Position numbers and translations under genes: made by a program. The notes under the pieces are model-generated. The model was not told the DNA's origin. It saw only the letters and a program-made list of their open reading frames with translations, and ran no database searches. Shown in pieces: positions 15,011 through 24,228 of a stretch of DNA of 56,116 bases. Location of the stretch: the NCBI RefSeq assembly GCF_025821665.1, contig NZ_JACKSJ010000026.1:1-56116 (forward strand), written 5' to 3'. The stretch's first letter is position 1. Every line of letters begins with the position of its first letter. This DNA is from [Mycobacterium] manitobense (GTDB lineage Bacteria; Actinomycetota; Actinomycetes; Mycobacteriales; Mycobacteriaceae).

Positions 15011-16381
15011 ATGCCAGAACGCATGTCTGAGTCCCGGGTCGCGTCGCTCCTGCCCGCGGGATTCCCCACCCCCGCCGAGGTCGCCGCCGGCACCCCCGCC
15101 ACCCGCGACCGGGCCATCGACGTCATCCGCATCACCGCCCTCGTCGGCGTGGTCCTCGGCCACACCGTGATGGCCACCAGCACCATCCGCGACGACGTCT
15201 TCATCTGGAACAACCTGCTCACCGCCTCGCCGGTGTTCCAGGCGCTCACGTGGGTGTTCCAGATCATGCCGCTGTTCTTCTTCGCGGGGGTTGCGGCGTG
15301 CGTGGACTCCTGGAAAGCCGGGACGTCCTGGGGCAACTGGCTGCTGCGCCGCTGCACCCGGCTGTACCGCCCGGTGTTCTACTACCTGGCGTTCTGGGGC
15401 GTCGCCCTGGTGACACTGCGCGTGGTGCTGCCCGAACACGTCTACGAACCGATCGCCGGGATCAGCATCCAACTGCTCTGGTTCCTCGGCGCCTACGTGC
15501 TCGTGCTGGCCGCCGTCCCGCTGCTCACCCACATCACCACCACGGCCAGGCTGGCGGCGGCGGTGATCGGCGCCTACGCGTTCGTCGCGGCGATCGACGT
15601 GCTTCGCATCAACCTGGAGATGCCGAAGCTGGTGTCGTACCTGAACATGGCGGCCTGGCTCATCCCCGGCATGCTCGGGGTGGCCTACCGGCGACGCCTG
15701 CTCGACGGCCGCACCGCACTGGGTGTCGGCATGGCGATGCTCGGGGTGAACCTGGCGCTGCTGTGGTGCGGCCCCTACGAGCTGAGCCTGGTCGGCATCG
15801 AGACCCAGCAGCTGAAGAACATGACACCGCCCTCGCTGCTGCTGGCCGGACACGCGATCATGATGTGCGCGTTCGCGATCGCCGCCGCTCCCGCCATCAA
15901 CCGGTGGGCGCAGCGGCCCCGGGTGTGGTGGCTGGCCGCGATCGGCAACTCGGGGGCGATGACGCTCTACCTGTGGCACATGCCGGCGCTGCTGGCCATG
16001 CATTTGGTGTTCGATCACCTCGGCATGCCCCGGTTCGACCCGGCCGCAGACGGTTTCGTCCTGCTGTCGGTGGTTCAGCTGGCGGTCATGGCGGGGCTGA
16101 TCGGCCTGGCCTTCGTGACGCTGCGCCCGCTGGAGAACGATCCGCTTCCGTTGTGGGACGGCGGCCTGGTGTCGCGGCCGGGGCCGCGCAGCGCCGCGGT
16201 CGGTGCGCTGCTCTGCGTGGCCGGCGCCGCCACCCTGGCCTCGGTCGGCTGGGGGCTCAAGGATCTGGGCCTGTGGTGCGTCGCGGTGATGCTGGTCGCG
16301 CTGGTGGGCGCCCGCGGGCTGGCCAATGACGCGGCGGTGAGCTTGCCGCGTGTCACCAAGCGTGCGGTCACGGCGATCTGA
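15011..16381 (+). CDS. Membrane acyltransferase family 3 protein
   Basis: The 456-residue protein has about ten membrane helices. The N-terminal cytosolic lead ends in RDRAIDVIRITALVGVVLGHTVM, where the invariant Arg and the His of the first helix are typical of acyltransferase family 3 (OafA/NodX type). Such enzymes move acetyl or other acyl groups onto sugars or lipids at the membrane. Later landmarks are MPLFFFAGVAACVDSW and LYLWHMPAL, the latter matching the conserved YLWH motif. No SGNH domain is fused. It is a single gene between the DUF1214 gene and a convergent DUF5302 gene; the acceptor is unknown. Confidence 0.87.
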   Translation: MPERMSESRVASLLPAGFPTPAEVAAGTPATRDRAIDVIRITALVGVVLGHTVMATSTIRDDVFIWNNLLTASPVFQALTWVFQIMPLFFFAGVAACVDSWKAGTSWGNWLLRRCTRLYRPVFYYLAFWGVALVTLRVVLPEHVYEPIAGISIQLLWFLGAYVLVLAAVPLLTHITTTARLAAAVIGAYAFVAAIDVLRINLEMPKLVSYLNMAAWLIPGMLGVAYRRRLLDGRTALGVGMAMLGVNLALLWCGPYELSLVGIETQQLKNMTPPSLLLAGHAIMMCAFAIAAAPAINRWAQRPRVWWLAAIGNSGAMTLYLWHMPALLAMHLVFDHLGMPRFDPAADGFVLLSVVQLAVMAGLIGLAFVTLRPLENDPLPLWDGGLVSRPGPRSAAVGALLCVAGAATLASVGWGLKDLGLWCVAVMLVALVGARGLANDAAVSLPRVTKRAVTAI

Positions 16382-16397
16382 CCGCCGGATCGTCGCA

Positions 16398-16425
16398 CTG
16401 ACCGCACTCTCGACGAGTAGGTCAG
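16398..16425. terminator. Hairpin between convergent acyltransferase and DUF5302 genes
   Basis: CTGACC (16398-16403) pairs with GGTCAG (16420-16425) and ACTC (16406-16409) with GAGT (16415-16418), leaving a TCGAC loop and a small internal bulge. It sits in the 49-base gap between two convergent stops and so can serve both strands. Confidence 0.55.
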
Positions 16426-16430
16426 CGGGT

Positions 16431-16640
16431 CTAACCGCTCTTGCGGCGGAACTCCCTACGGCTCTCCTGCGGGCCGTGCGCCCTTGGCTGCTTGCGGCCG
16501 CCGTCCTTGTGCGCTGCCCCGCCGCCCGCGTTCGCCTTCTTGCGTTCGAGTGCTTCGCGGAATTTCTGCCTGGTGTCGTCGTCCGGTGCGGCGGCTCCGG
16601 TCGCTTCGCCGTTGCTCTCGGTTACCGGTTCGTCAGCCAT
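16431..16640 (-). CDS. Small DUF5302-family protein
   Basis: ATG 16640 opens a 69-residue product reading MADEPVTESNG to REFRRKSG. It has an acidic N-terminus, a DDTRQKFREALERKKANA helix, and a Gly/Lys/His-rich tail ending in FRRKSG, which is characteristic of the DUF5302 family of small actinobacterial proteins. No function is established. The composition suggests an intrinsically disordered, nucleic-acid- or ribosome-associated protein. It lies 40 bases downstream of the Rv1155-like gene on the same strand and may be co-transcribed with it. Confidence 0.75.
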   Translation of the reverse strand: MADEPVTESNGEATGAAAPDDDTRQKFREALERKKANAGGGAAHKDGGRKQPRAHGPQESRREFRRKSG

Positions 16641-16680
16641 GAGCGCAGCGTAGCGTGCCCGCCCGCCGCCGTCGCGAGGT

Positions 16681-17133
<453 letters not shown>

Positions 17134-17155
17134 CTACGTCTTTACCATCGATCGG

Positions 17156-17980
17156 ATGACGGCGATCGACGGCAACACTCTCGAAGGCGTTTCGGCCACC
17201 ACCCTGTGGACGTTGCACAACCGCGGCTCCGAGGCCAAGAGGTCCGACGGCGTGATCCGCGATCCGTGGGCGGTGACACTGTTGGACGCCATCGACTACG
17301 ACTACCGCAAATTCGGAAGGCCCAACCAGTCGCACGGGCTGCGGGCCCGCGCGTTCGACGACGCGACCGCCGACTATCTGCGCACCCGCCCTGGCGCATC
17401 GGTGGTGGCGCTCGCCGAAGGCCTGCAGACCAGCTTCTGGCGCCTGGACCGCCTCGGCGTCGCCGACGAGGTGACGTGGTACTCGGTCGATCTGCCCCCG
17501 GTGATGACCCTGCGCGAACAGCTGCTGCCGCGCGACGACCGGATCGTCGAGCTGGCCCAGTCGGCGCTCGACCGCAGCTGGATGGATCGGGTCGACGCGT
17601 CGCGGGGAGTGTTCATCACCGCCGAGGGCCTGCTGATGTACCTCGAACCCGGCGACGTGCTCGACCTCCTTCGCGATTGCGCGGCGCGCTTCCCGGGCGG
17701 ACAGATGATGTTCGACTCGATCCCGCACTGGCTCAGCAGGCGCACGCTCAAGGGCCTGCGGCTGTCGGACCGCTACGTCACACCCCCGATGCCGTTCGCG
17801 CTCACCGCCGACGAAGGCGTCGCCCTGCCCGGACGCGTCCCCGGCGTGCGCGCGGCCCGCGACATCGCCATGCCGCGCGGTCGCGGACTCTTCAACGTGC
17901 TGTTCTGGCCGTCCCTGGACCGGCTTGGGTTCCACCGCCGCAACCGGCCCAGCATCACCCTGCTCGAGTTCGGCGGGTGA
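17156..17980 (+). CDS. Leucine-carboxyl-type SAM methyltransferase (Rv1153c-like)
   Basis: The 274-residue product is taken from ATG 17156; an upstream ATG at 17123 would overlap the divergent Rv1155-like start. The fold is the PPM1/leucine carboxyl methyltransferase type common in mycobacteria, with RDPWAVTLLDAIDYDYRKFG, the SAM-site strand VVALAEGLQTSFWRLDRLG, the acidic SVDLPPVM motif and [14 protein letters not shown]37Rv Rv1153c (omt) is related. It is followed by a second, similar methyltransferase, so the pair looks like a tandem duplication that has since diverged. The substrate is unknown; O-methylation of a carboxylate is the family expectation. Confidence 0.85.
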   Translation: MTAIDGNTLEGVSATTLWTLHNRGSEAKRSDGVIRDPWAVTLLDAIDYDYRKFGRPNQSHGLRARAFDDATADYLRTRPGASVVALAEGLQTSFWRLDRLGVADEVTWYSVDLPPVMTLREQLLPRDDRIVELAQSALDRSWMDRVDASRGVFITAEGLLMYLEPGDVLDLLRDCAARFPGGQMMFDSIPHWLSRRTLKGLRLSDRYVTPPMPFALTADEGVALPGRVPGVRAARDIAMPRGRGLFNVLFWPSLDRLGFHRRNRPSITLLEFGG

Positions 17981-18016
17981 GCCGCTGCGTCACGCTGGGC
18001 GCAGTGTTGCGGTGGG

Positions 18017-18022
18017 TACATT
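18017..18022 (+). promoter_or_regulatory. Leaderless -10 element before the second methyltransferase
   Basis: TACATT fits TANNNT and is followed by 7 bases and then GTG 18030, the start of the second methyltransferase. This spacing suits a leaderless transcript and means the second gene need not depend on read-through from the first. Confidence 0.45.
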
Positions 18023-18029
18023 CGCGTAG

Positions 18030-18869
18030 GTGACAGGTACACCCCCCGCCAAGGTCGACGCCAGCGCACTGAAGGACGTCTCGGAGACCGCCCTGCTGAC
18101 CCTGCAGGTGCGGGCACACGAGGCCAGGCGACCCGACTCCCTGATCGACGATCCGATGGCCGTCCGACTCGTCGACTCGATCGACTTCGACTTCGCCAAG
18201 TTCGGCTTCACCCGCCGCCAGGACATGGCGCTGCGCGCGAAGACCTTCGACACCTACACCCGCCGCTATCTCCTCGACCACCCGAAGGCGACGGTGGTGG
18301 CCCTCGCCGAGGGGTTCCAGACCAGCTTCCACCGCCTCGACGCCGCGGGTGTGGGCAATGAGTTCCGCTGGCTCACCGTCGATCTGCCGCCGATGATCGC
18401 GCTGCGCGAGAAGCTGCTCCCGCCGTCTGACCGGGTGCGGATGCTGGCCCAGTCGGCGCTGGACTATTCCTGGATGGACGCCGTGGACGACTCCGACGGC
18501 GTGTTCATCACGGCCGAGGGCCTGTTGATGTACCTGCCGCCGTCGGACGCGATGGGGCTGATCAACGCCTGCGCCACCCGGTTCCCCGGCGGCCAGATGA
18601 TGTTCGACCTGCCGCCGCCGTGGTTCGCCGCGATCACCCGCCGGGGTATGCGGACGTCGCGGCGCTACAAGGTGCCGCCCATGCCGTTCAGCCTGACGGT
18701 GTCGCAGGCCGCGGAACTGGCCGACACCGTGCCGGGCGTGCGCGCGGTGCACGACGTGCCGATCCCGGAGGGCCGCGGGCGGCTGTTCAATGCGCTGGCC
18801 TGGACGGCGCAGCGACTCCCGGCGTTCGACTCGGTGCGCCCGGTGACCACGCTGCTCGAGTTCGGCTAG
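18030..18869 (+). CDS. Leucine-carboxyl-type SAM methyltransferase, second copy (omt-like)
   Basis: The 279-residue protein starts at GTG 18030. It shares the whole domain plan of the upstream gene: [75 protein letters not shown] and [13 protein letters not shown]. Its position next to the GntR and sirtuin genes makes it the more likely positional equivalent of H37Rv Rv1153c (omt). It should bind SAM in the cytosol and methylate an unknown, probably carboxylate, acceptor. It converges on the GntR gene with 2 bases between stops, and a leaderless -10 precedes it. Confidence 0.87.
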   Translation: MTGTPPAKVDASALKDVSETALLTLQVRAHEARRPDSLIDDPMAVRLVDSIDFDFAKFGFTRRQDMALRAKTFDTYTRRYLLDHPKATVVALAEGFQTSFHRLDAAGVGNEFRWLTVDLPPMIALREKLLPPSDRVRMLAQSALDYSWMDAVDDSDGVFITAEGLLMYLPPSDAMGLINACATRFPGGQMMFDLPPPWFAAITRRGMRTSRRYKVPPMPFSLTVSQAAELADTVPGVRAVHDVPIPEGRGRLFNALAWTAQRLPAFDSVRPVTTLLEFG

Positions 18870-18871
18870 CG

Positions 18872-19237
18872 CTAGTCGAAGGCCGATTCGACGTAGCGCA
18901 GCGCCTCGGTCTTGTCGACGCCGAGCGCCCGCGCCGCCGCCACGAAGGTGTGCGCCGCGGTCGCCATCGCGGTGTCGGCGGGATCCACCCTCGCGACGAA
19001 TGTGCCGAACCGGCCCCGGGTTTCGAGGATGCCCGCCGTTTCCAGTTCGCGGTAGGCGCGAGCCACGGTGTTGACGGCGAGGTTGAGCTGACCGGCGAGT
19101 TCCCGCACGGTGGGCAACCGGGTGCCCGGCGGCAGCCTGCCCTCACGGACACCGTCGATGATCTGCTGCCTGAGCTGGTCGAAGAGTGGCCGTGCTGCTT
19201 GCGCGTCGATCCGCACCCAATCCCCCAATTCGGCCAC
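18872..19237 (-). CDS. GntR-family regulator, YtrA-like short type (Rv1152-like)
   Basis: GTG 19237 gives a 121-residue protein, the same length as I recall for Rv1152; an ATG at 19273 would collide with the sirtuin start. The winged-helix domain occupies nearly the whole chain: [40 protein letters not shown] and [20 protein letters not shown]. There is only a short C-terminal helical tail, so no FCD or UTRA ligand domain; this is the YtrA/MocR-like minimal type. It diverges from the sirtuin gene with 36 bases between starts, so it may control that gene and itself. Confidence 0.88.
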   Translation of the reverse strand: MAELGDWVRIDAQAARPLFDQLRQQIIDGVREGRLPPGTRLPTVRELAGQLNLAVNTVARAYRELETAGILETRGRFGTFVARVDPADTAMATAAHTFVAAARALGVDKTEALRYVESAFD

Positions 19238-19273
19238 GTGCCCAGTATTGCTCACAGCCGCTACTTTGGTCAT

Positions 19274-19987
19274 GTGCAGGTGACGGTGCTCAGCGGGGCA
19301 GGCATCTCGGCCGAGAGCGGCGTGCCGACGTTCCGCGACGTCGAGACGGGCCTGTGGGCCAAGGTCGACCCCTACGAGATCTCCAGCGCTCACGGCTGGG
19401 CGAATCAGCCCGAGAAGGTGTGGGCGTGGTACCTGTGGCGCCACCACATGATGGACGCGGTGGAACCGAACAACGGCCACCGCGCGGTCGCGGCGTGGCA
19501 GGACTACGCCGACGTGCACGTCGTCACCCAGAACGTGGACAACCTGCACGAGCGGGCGGGCAGCCGCAACGTCTACCACCTGCACGGCAGTCTGTTCGAG
19601 TTCCGTTGTGCGGCGTGCGGCGGGCAGTTCGAGGGCGTGCTGCCCGCGATGCCCGAACCGGTGGAGTCGGTGGACCCGCCGCAGTGCCCGTGCGGCGGGC
19701 TGATCCGCCCGAACGTGGTGTGGTTCGGCGAGGCGCTGCCCGAAGACGCATGGCAGCGGTCGGTGGCGGCGGTGACAGCCGCGGACGTGGTGATCGTGGT
19801 GGGCACGTCGTCGATCGTCTACCCGGCCGCCGGGTTGCCCGAGCTGGCGCTGGCCAACGGCACGGCGGTGGTGGAGGTCAACCCGGAGCGCACGCCGCTG
19901 TCCGACGCCGCGACCGTCAGCCTGCGCGAGTCGGCGGCCGGCGCGCTGCCCAACCTGTTGCAGCGGCTGCCGCAGCTGCTGGGTTAG
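19274..19987 (+). CDS. cobB: Sirtuin NAD-dependent deacylase, class III (Rv1151c-like)
   Basis: GTG 19274 gives a 237-residue protein, the length I recall for Rv1151c. It shows the NAD site [18 protein letters not shown] (4-21), [12 protein letters not shown] (85-96), catalytic His104 in HLHGS, and four zinc cysteines (Cys112, Cys115, Cys138, Cys140). The YLWR motif (Tyr53, Arg56) corresponds to the Tyr-x-x-Arg pair that lets SIRT5/CobB-type enzymes accept negatively charged acyl groups, so desuccinylation as well as deacetylation of lysines is expected. It removes acyl groups from proteins such as acyl-CoA synthetases in the cytosol. It is divergent from the GntR gene and overlaps the SRPBCC gene by 4 bases at its end. 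Confidence 0.93.
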   Translation: MQVTVLSGAGISAESGVPTFRDVETGLWAKVDPYEISSAHGWANQPEKVWAWYLWRHHMMDAVEPNNGHRAVAAWQDYADVHVVTQNVDNLHERAGSRNVYHLHGSLFEFRCAACGGQFEGVLPAMPEPVESVDPPQCPCGGLIRPNVVWFGEALPEDAWQRSVAAVTAADVVIVVGTSSIVYPAAGLPELALANGTAVVEVNPERTPLSDAATVSLRESAAGALPNLLQRLPQLLG

Positions 19988-20445
19988 GTCGTCGTGGGCG
20001 GCTGGGCGGGCCGCTGCTCGAAGTGGCGTCGCATGCCCGCGAGCATCTCCTCGTGGGCCTTCACCGCTTCGCGGTGCGCATAGCCGATCAACGGGCGCGG
20101 CGCGACGAGCCGCAACCGTTCGACGACTTCGGTGCCGCCGTCGACGGCCTCGAAGCTCACGACGTCACGGAGTCGCACACCGAGGTGCGCCTGCGAGTCG
20201 CCGATTACGTCGCCGTCGACGTCGACGTCCATTTGCACCGAGTACCACATGCGAATTGCCAGTGGTCCGAAGGCGTTTCGCTCCTGCACGCGCCAACGCC
20301 CGGGAGCGATCTCGCGCACCGTCAGGATCAGCGGATGGACCGCCTTCAGGTTCTGCAGGTCCGTGTAGAAGGCTCGGATCGTCGCGGGATCGGTGGGCAC
20401 GAACTCGGTCAGCGTCCACTCCGAGCTCGCGCGCCACCAGCTCAC
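19984..20445 (-). CDS. SRPBCC-family (START-like) protein
   Basis: GTG 20445 opens a 153-residue protein. The N-terminal strand [20 protein letters not shown], the region [16 protein letters not shown] and the long C-terminal helix [21 protein letters not shown] form the SRPBCC (Bet v1-like) helix-grip pattern, a small cytosolic fold that binds hydrophobic ligands or supports their conversion. No catalytic residues can be assigned. It is the last gene of the mmpL-tetR-methyltransferase operon, starting 2 bases after the methyltransferase stop, so it may handle the same lipid-like molecule. Confidence 0.8.
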   Translation of the reverse strand: MSWWRASSEWTLTEFVPTDPATIRAFYTDLQNLKAVHPLILTVREIAPGRWRVQERNAFGPLAIRMWYSVQMDVDVDGDVIGDSQAHLGVRLRDVVSFEAVDGGTEVVERLRLVAPRPLIGYAHREAVKAHEEMLAGMRRHFEQRPAQPPTTT

Positions 20446-20447
20446 GG

Positions 20448-21077
20448 TCAGTCCCTGACCGCCCGGCCCAGTGCCACCTCAGCGACCGGCAGCGGCGCCC
20501 AGGACGGCAGCACCCACTCGCGCCGCGCGTCGTCGACGCGGAAGCCCGCCCGCGTGATCGACGACTCGGTGTCGCGGTGGGTGTGGCAGTTGCCGAGCAG
20601 CCGCGGCCAGACCGTCGCGTCGGCGATCCGCTGCAGCCGCGCCCGCATCCCGGTGCCCGCGACGTGCTCCATGTAGCGCAGCTCGCCGCCCGGCCGTAGC
20701 AACGAATAAAGCTGTCGCACAACCGCGTCCGGATCATCGACCGAGCACAGCACCAGGGAGCACACGATCGCGTCGAACGGTTCGCGGGCGGCGAACTCCT
20801 CGACGGCGTCGCCGCTGACGGTGATCGGAACGGGTGCCTGCGCGGCCGCCTCGCGGGCCGTTTCGGCGAGCCGGTGCTCGGGTTCGAGCGCGACGACCTC
20901 GGCCACACCCGGCGGGTAGTGCGCGAAATTCGTGCCGGTGCCGGCGCCCACCTCGAGCACCCGTCCGGTCAACCCGGCCAGGTTCTCGGTGCGCAGGCGG
21001 CGGACGGTCTCCGGTTCGTGTCCGGACATCGCGGTCCACACCCGCGCGAAAAACGGATTGTCAACGAGGTCGCTCAT
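20448..21077 (-). CDS. Class I SAM-dependent methyltransferase (Rv1147-like)
   Basis: The 209-residue protein starts at ATG 21077, 17 bases inside the upstream TetR gene. The SAM-binding motif I is VLEVGAGTGTNFAHY (about 36-50), followed by acidic VVALEPEHRL and the motif II-like FDAIVCSLVLCSV. The closing part RYMEHVAGTG resembles phosphatidylethanolamine N-methyltransferase-like proteins (PmtA/UbiE group) and H37Rv Rv1147. It is soluble, with a substrate that is likely lipidic or small-molecule. Its operon with an MmpL transporter suggests it modifies the exported lipid. Confidence 0.87.
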   Translation of the reverse strand: MSDLVDNPFFARVWTAMSGHEPETVRRLRTENLAGLTGRVLEVGAGTGTNFAHYPPGVAEVVALEPEHRLAETAREAAAQAPVPITVSGDAVEEFAAREPFDAIVCSLVLCSVDDPDAVVRQLYSLLRPGGELRYMEHVAGTGMRARLQRIADATVWPRLLGNCHTHRDTESSITRAGFRVDDARREWVLPSWAPLPVAEVALGRAVRD

Positions 21078-21756
21078 CGGCCATCTCCTTCATCAGGGCG
21101 ATCGTCTGCTGCGGTGGCGTCTCGACATCGATGATCGTCGACATGATGTGCCCGCAACAGACCGCCCGCAGCACGCGGTCGGCGAACGCCTCGACGTCGC
21201 CCCAGGGCAGGTAGGGCCGCGAGATCAGCATCGCCGCCACCCCGTGGGCGGCCGTCCACAGTTCCAGCGCCAGCATGGTGGGGTCGCCGGGCGGATAGAT
21301 GCCCTCGGCGATCAGCTCCTCGATCGAGCCGCGCATATGGACGAACGCCGAACTGTTCAGCGTCACGTCGACGTCGCTGCCCGGTCTGCCCTCCCCCATC
21401 GTCGCGATCCGGTACAACTCGGGAGTCTCGGTGGCGAACCGGACGTAGGCCAGACCCTGCGCGCGCAGCACGTCGATCGCGGACGGCTGACCGGCCGCCA
21501 CCCGCTGCATCTCCTCGTCGAGCTTCTCGAAGTAGCGGGCACACACCGCGTCCAGCAACGCATCCTTATCGGCGAAGTGCAGATAGATCGACGGCGGGGT
21601 GACCCCGACGCGCTGCGCCACCGAGCGGATTGACACCGCCTTGGCGTGGCCGGTCTCCAGCAGCAGATCGGTGGCGGCGTCGAGGATCTCCTCGCGCAGG
21701 TGCTCACCGGACCCGCGAGGGGCCCGGCGACGCTTCACTTCGGCCGGCCCGCTCAC
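21061..21756 (-). CDS. TetR-family regulator of the mmpL operon
   Basis: The preferred start is GTG 21756, 1 base after the mmpL stop; ATG 21795 would overlap mmpL by 38 bases. The 231-residue product has a basic lead (EVKRRRAPRGSGEHL), a TetR HTH at about 20-66 (ILDAATDLLLETGHAKAVSI, RSVAQRVGVTPPSIYLHFAD) and a WHG-type C-terminal domain with WTAAHGVAAMLIS. WHG-domain TetR proteins often sense lipophilic ligands. Being inside the mmpL operon, it would autoregulate the transporter; the imperfect dyad near 24078-24090 in the mmpL promoter is a possible target. Confidence 0.88.
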   Translation of the reverse strand: MSGPAEVKRRRAPRGSGEHLREEILDAATDLLLETGHAKAVSIRSVAQRVGVTPPSIYLHFADKDALLDAVCARYFEKLDEEMQRVAAGQPSAIDVLRAQGLAYVRFATETPELYRIATMGEGRPGSDVDVTLNSSAFVHMRGSIEELIAEGIYPPGDPTMLALELWTAAHGVAAMLISRPYLPWGDVEAFADRVLRAVCCGHIMSTIIDVETPPQQTIALMKEMADERPR

Positions 21757-21757
21757 G

Positions 21758-24034
21758 TCATCCAGTGTCCGACACGGCGAGCCGCGACCGGTCATCGACC
21801 CCCGCGGGGCGCTCCGGGACCGACTCGCTGATCCCGATGCGCTCGTGCAGCCGGGCCAGCGGCGCGGGCGCCCACCAGTTCCACCGGCCCAGCACGTGCA
21901 TGAATGCCGGCACCAGCAGCATCCGGACCAGCGTCGCGTCGGCCAGCACCGCGAGGGTGAGGCCCACCCCGAACATCCGCATGAACGACACCTGCGCGGC
22001 GATCAGCGCGGCGAAGCTGATCGACATGATCAGTGCCGCGGCGGTGACGACGCGTCCGGTGCGGGCCAGCCCGAGCGCGACTGCTTCGTCGTTGTCCTCG
22101 GTCGTCCTACCGGGTGATCTCAGCCAGTACTCCCTGATCCTGGAGACGAGGAAGACCTCGTAGTCCATCGACAGACCGAATGCGATGCAGAACATCAGCA
22201 CCGGCATGTTGGCCACCAGGGTTCCCGTCGGGGTGGTGCCGAACGCGCCGAGGTGACCGTCCTGGAAGATCCAGACCAGCGCGCCGAACGCCGCGGACAG
22301 CGAAATGATATTGAGCAGCAGGGCTTTCAGCGGTATCACCACGCTGCCGCTGAGCAGGAACAGCAGCACGAACGTCACCGCCGCGATCACGCCGAGCACC
22401 AGCGGCAACCGCGATGTGATCGACTCCGAGCTGTCGCGGTTGATCGCCGCGACACCGGTCAACTGCACCGGCCGGTCGCCGGGTGGGGCCACCGCGTGCA
22501 GGTCGTCGAGTTGCGCGTCGGATGCCGCGGTGAACAGCGGTGCCTCGCTCGTCACGGTGAGATAGGCTGCGCCGTCCCGCATTCCGGTCGATGCCGCAGG
22601 CGGCCCGACCGGTGAACCGTCGACGAACGCGCCACCCGGCGCGGACACCGAGGCGACCTGGGGCACCCGTGACAGGGCGGCGGCATAGCGGTCGAACCCC
22701 TCGGGTGTGACGCCGGCGGCGTCGGGCAGCACCACCGTGACGTTGGCCGCCGAGTCGACTGCGAAGCCGTTGCGCAGCTCGTCACCGACCTGGCGCGCCG
22801 ACGCGGACTCGGGCAGCACCCGGTCGTCGGGGAACCCCCACTTGATGCCGAGGAACGGCGCTCCGAGCAGGAGCAGCAGGGTGACGACGGCCAAACCGAT
22901 GACGATCGAGCGGCGCATCACGAACCTCGTCGAGCGGTACCAGAAGGTCTGCTCGACCGGACGCGGGACGGGATCGGGCCGGCCCAGGATCCGCCGCATT
23001 CCGCGCCGCACGTCGAGGGCGTCGATGCGATCACCGAGCAGCGCGATCGCCGCGGGCGCCACCACCAGTGCGGCCGTCGCGGCGAACACCACCACGGCGA
23101 TCCCGGCGTAGGCGAACGACTTCAGGAAGTACATCGGGAACAGCACCATCGCGAGCATCGACAGCGCGACCGTCATCGCCGAGAAGAGCACGGTGCGGCC
23201 TGCCGTCACCATGGTGCGCACCAGCGCGCGGTCCCGGTCGGCGCCGTCGGCGAGTTCGTCGCGGTACCGGCTGATGATGAGCAGGGTGGAGTCGATGGCG
23301 ATGGCCAGCCCCATGGCGATCGAGAGGTTGAGCGCGAAGATCGACACGTCGGTGAACAGGGTGACGGCCCGCAGCGCCGCCATCGTGCCCAAGATCGCGA
23401 AGGCGCCGACGATGAGGGGCAGCGTGGCGGCGGCCATGCCGCCGAACACCCACAGCAGCACCAGGAAGCTCAGCGGGATCGCGATCGACTCCATCAGCAG
23501 CAGGTCTTTTTCGCTCTGCCCGTTGACCTGCACGTAGGTCATGGCCTCGCCGCCGGCCCGCACGGTGACGCCGTCGCGGTCGTGGACCACCTGCTCGACG
23601 AGCGCCTTGGCGTGTTTCTGGGCGCCGCTCTCGCCGCCGGTGATGCCGGCGACGATCAGGCCGGTGCGGCCGTCCTCGCTCACCAGCGCCGATGCCGCGG
23701 CGGGCGGCGCGGTCCACGCCGAGCTGACCTGACCGACGTTCGGCGAGGCTTCGAGCTCACGCACGATGTCGTCGCCGACGGCACGGGCGGCGGAATCTCG
23801 CGCGCCCGCCTCTGAGGTGACACTGATGACCAGATCCATGTCACCGCGGTCGAACTTGTCCACCAGCACCGCGGTTGCCCTGGCCGACTCGGAGGTCGGA
23901 TCCTGGAATCCGCCGGCGGACAGGTTCTTGGCCACCGGGATGCCGAAGATCCCGGCCGCGACCATCACGAGTGCGGCGATGACCAGGATCCGGCGGGGCG
24001 CGGCGATCGCGAATTCGGCCATCCGTTGCAGCAT
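21758..24034 (-). CDS. mmpL13: MmpL-family RND lipid transporter, unsplit (mmpL13-like)
   Basis: ATG 24034 behind GGGAGGA gives a 758-residue protein, shorter than the ~950-residue MmpL3 class because it lacks the long C-terminal tail. It contains two RND halves, each with one helix, an extracytoplasmic domain, and a helix bundle. Proton-relay-like motifs include the first-half MGLAIAIDSTLLIISRYRDE and the second-half FGLSMDYEVFLVSRIRE, whose Asp-Tyr pair is typical of MmpL proteins. In H37Rv the equivalent is recorded as two genes, Rv1145 and Rv1146 (mmpL13a/b); here one intact frame spans both. It exports an unidentified lipid using the proton gradient. It heads an operon with TetR, a methyltransferase and an SRPBCC protein. 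Confidence 0.85.
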   Translation of the reverse strand: MLQRMAEFAIAAPRRILVIAALVMVAAGIFGIPVAKNLSAGGFQDPTSESARATAVLVDKFDRGDMDLVISVTSEAGARDSAARAVGDDIVRELEASPNVGQVSSAWTAPPAAASALVSEDGRTGLIVAGITGGESGAQKHAKALVEQVVHDRDGVTVRAGGEAMTYVQVNGQSEKDLLLMESIAIPLSFLVLLWVFGGMAAATLPLIVGAFAILGTMAALRAVTLFTDVSIFALNLSIAMGLAIAIDSTLLIISRYRDELADGADRDRALVRTMVTAGRTVLFSAMTVALSMLAMVLFPMYFLKSFAYAGIAVVVFAATAALVVAPAAIALLGDRIDALDVRRGMRRILGRPDPVPRPVEQTFWYRSTRFVMRRSIVIGLAVVTLLLLLGAPFLGIKWGFPDDRVLPESASARQVGDELRNGFAVDSAANVTVVLPDAAGVTPEGFDRYAAALSRVPQVASVSAPGGAFVDGSPVGPPAASTGMRDGAAYLTVTSEAPLFTAASDAQLDDLHAVAPPGDRPVQLTGVAAINRDSSESITSRLPLVLGVIAAVTFVLLFLLSGSVVIPLKALLLNIISLSAAFGALVWIFQDGHLGAFGTTPTGTLVANMPVLMFCIAFGLSMDYEVFLVSRIREYWLRSPGRTTEDNDEAVALGLARTGRVVTAAALIMSISFAALIAAQVSFMRMFGVGLTLAVLADATLVRMLLVPAFMHVLGRWNWWAPAPLARLHERIGISESVPERPAGVDDRSRLAVSDTG

Positions 24035-24074
24035 CGTCGCGTCCTCCCGACCGATCCGTGGACTTACCGGCGCT

Positions 24075-24103
24075 AACTTAACAACGGTAACCCGAGACGT
24101 CAA
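24075..24103 (-). promoter_or_regulatory. Promoter of the mmpL operon with possible operator
   Basis: Read leftwards, TTGACG (complement of 24098-24103) and TAAGTT (complement of 24075-24080) are exactly 17 bases apart, a strong housekeeping match. TTAACAACGGTAA at 24078-24090, within the spacer, is an imperfect dyad with TTA/TAA ends and is a candidate site for the operon's TetR protein. Confidence 0.65.
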
Positions 24104-24228
24104 CGCCTGCCCGCCGGATTGCCGCCGGCGCCCGGTCGAACCACCCGGAACGGCACGCGATTGGCCCGATCGGGCAAACCAGGACCGTTCGGGGTGCCCA
24201 CTTCGCCCCTGCCTGCGATGATTCGCCC

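Noticed and set aside
22253..23815. Several frames on the + strand opposite mmpL
   Set aside because: They lack ribosome sites and fold patterns, and lie opposite a complete transporter with strong promoter and ribosome site.
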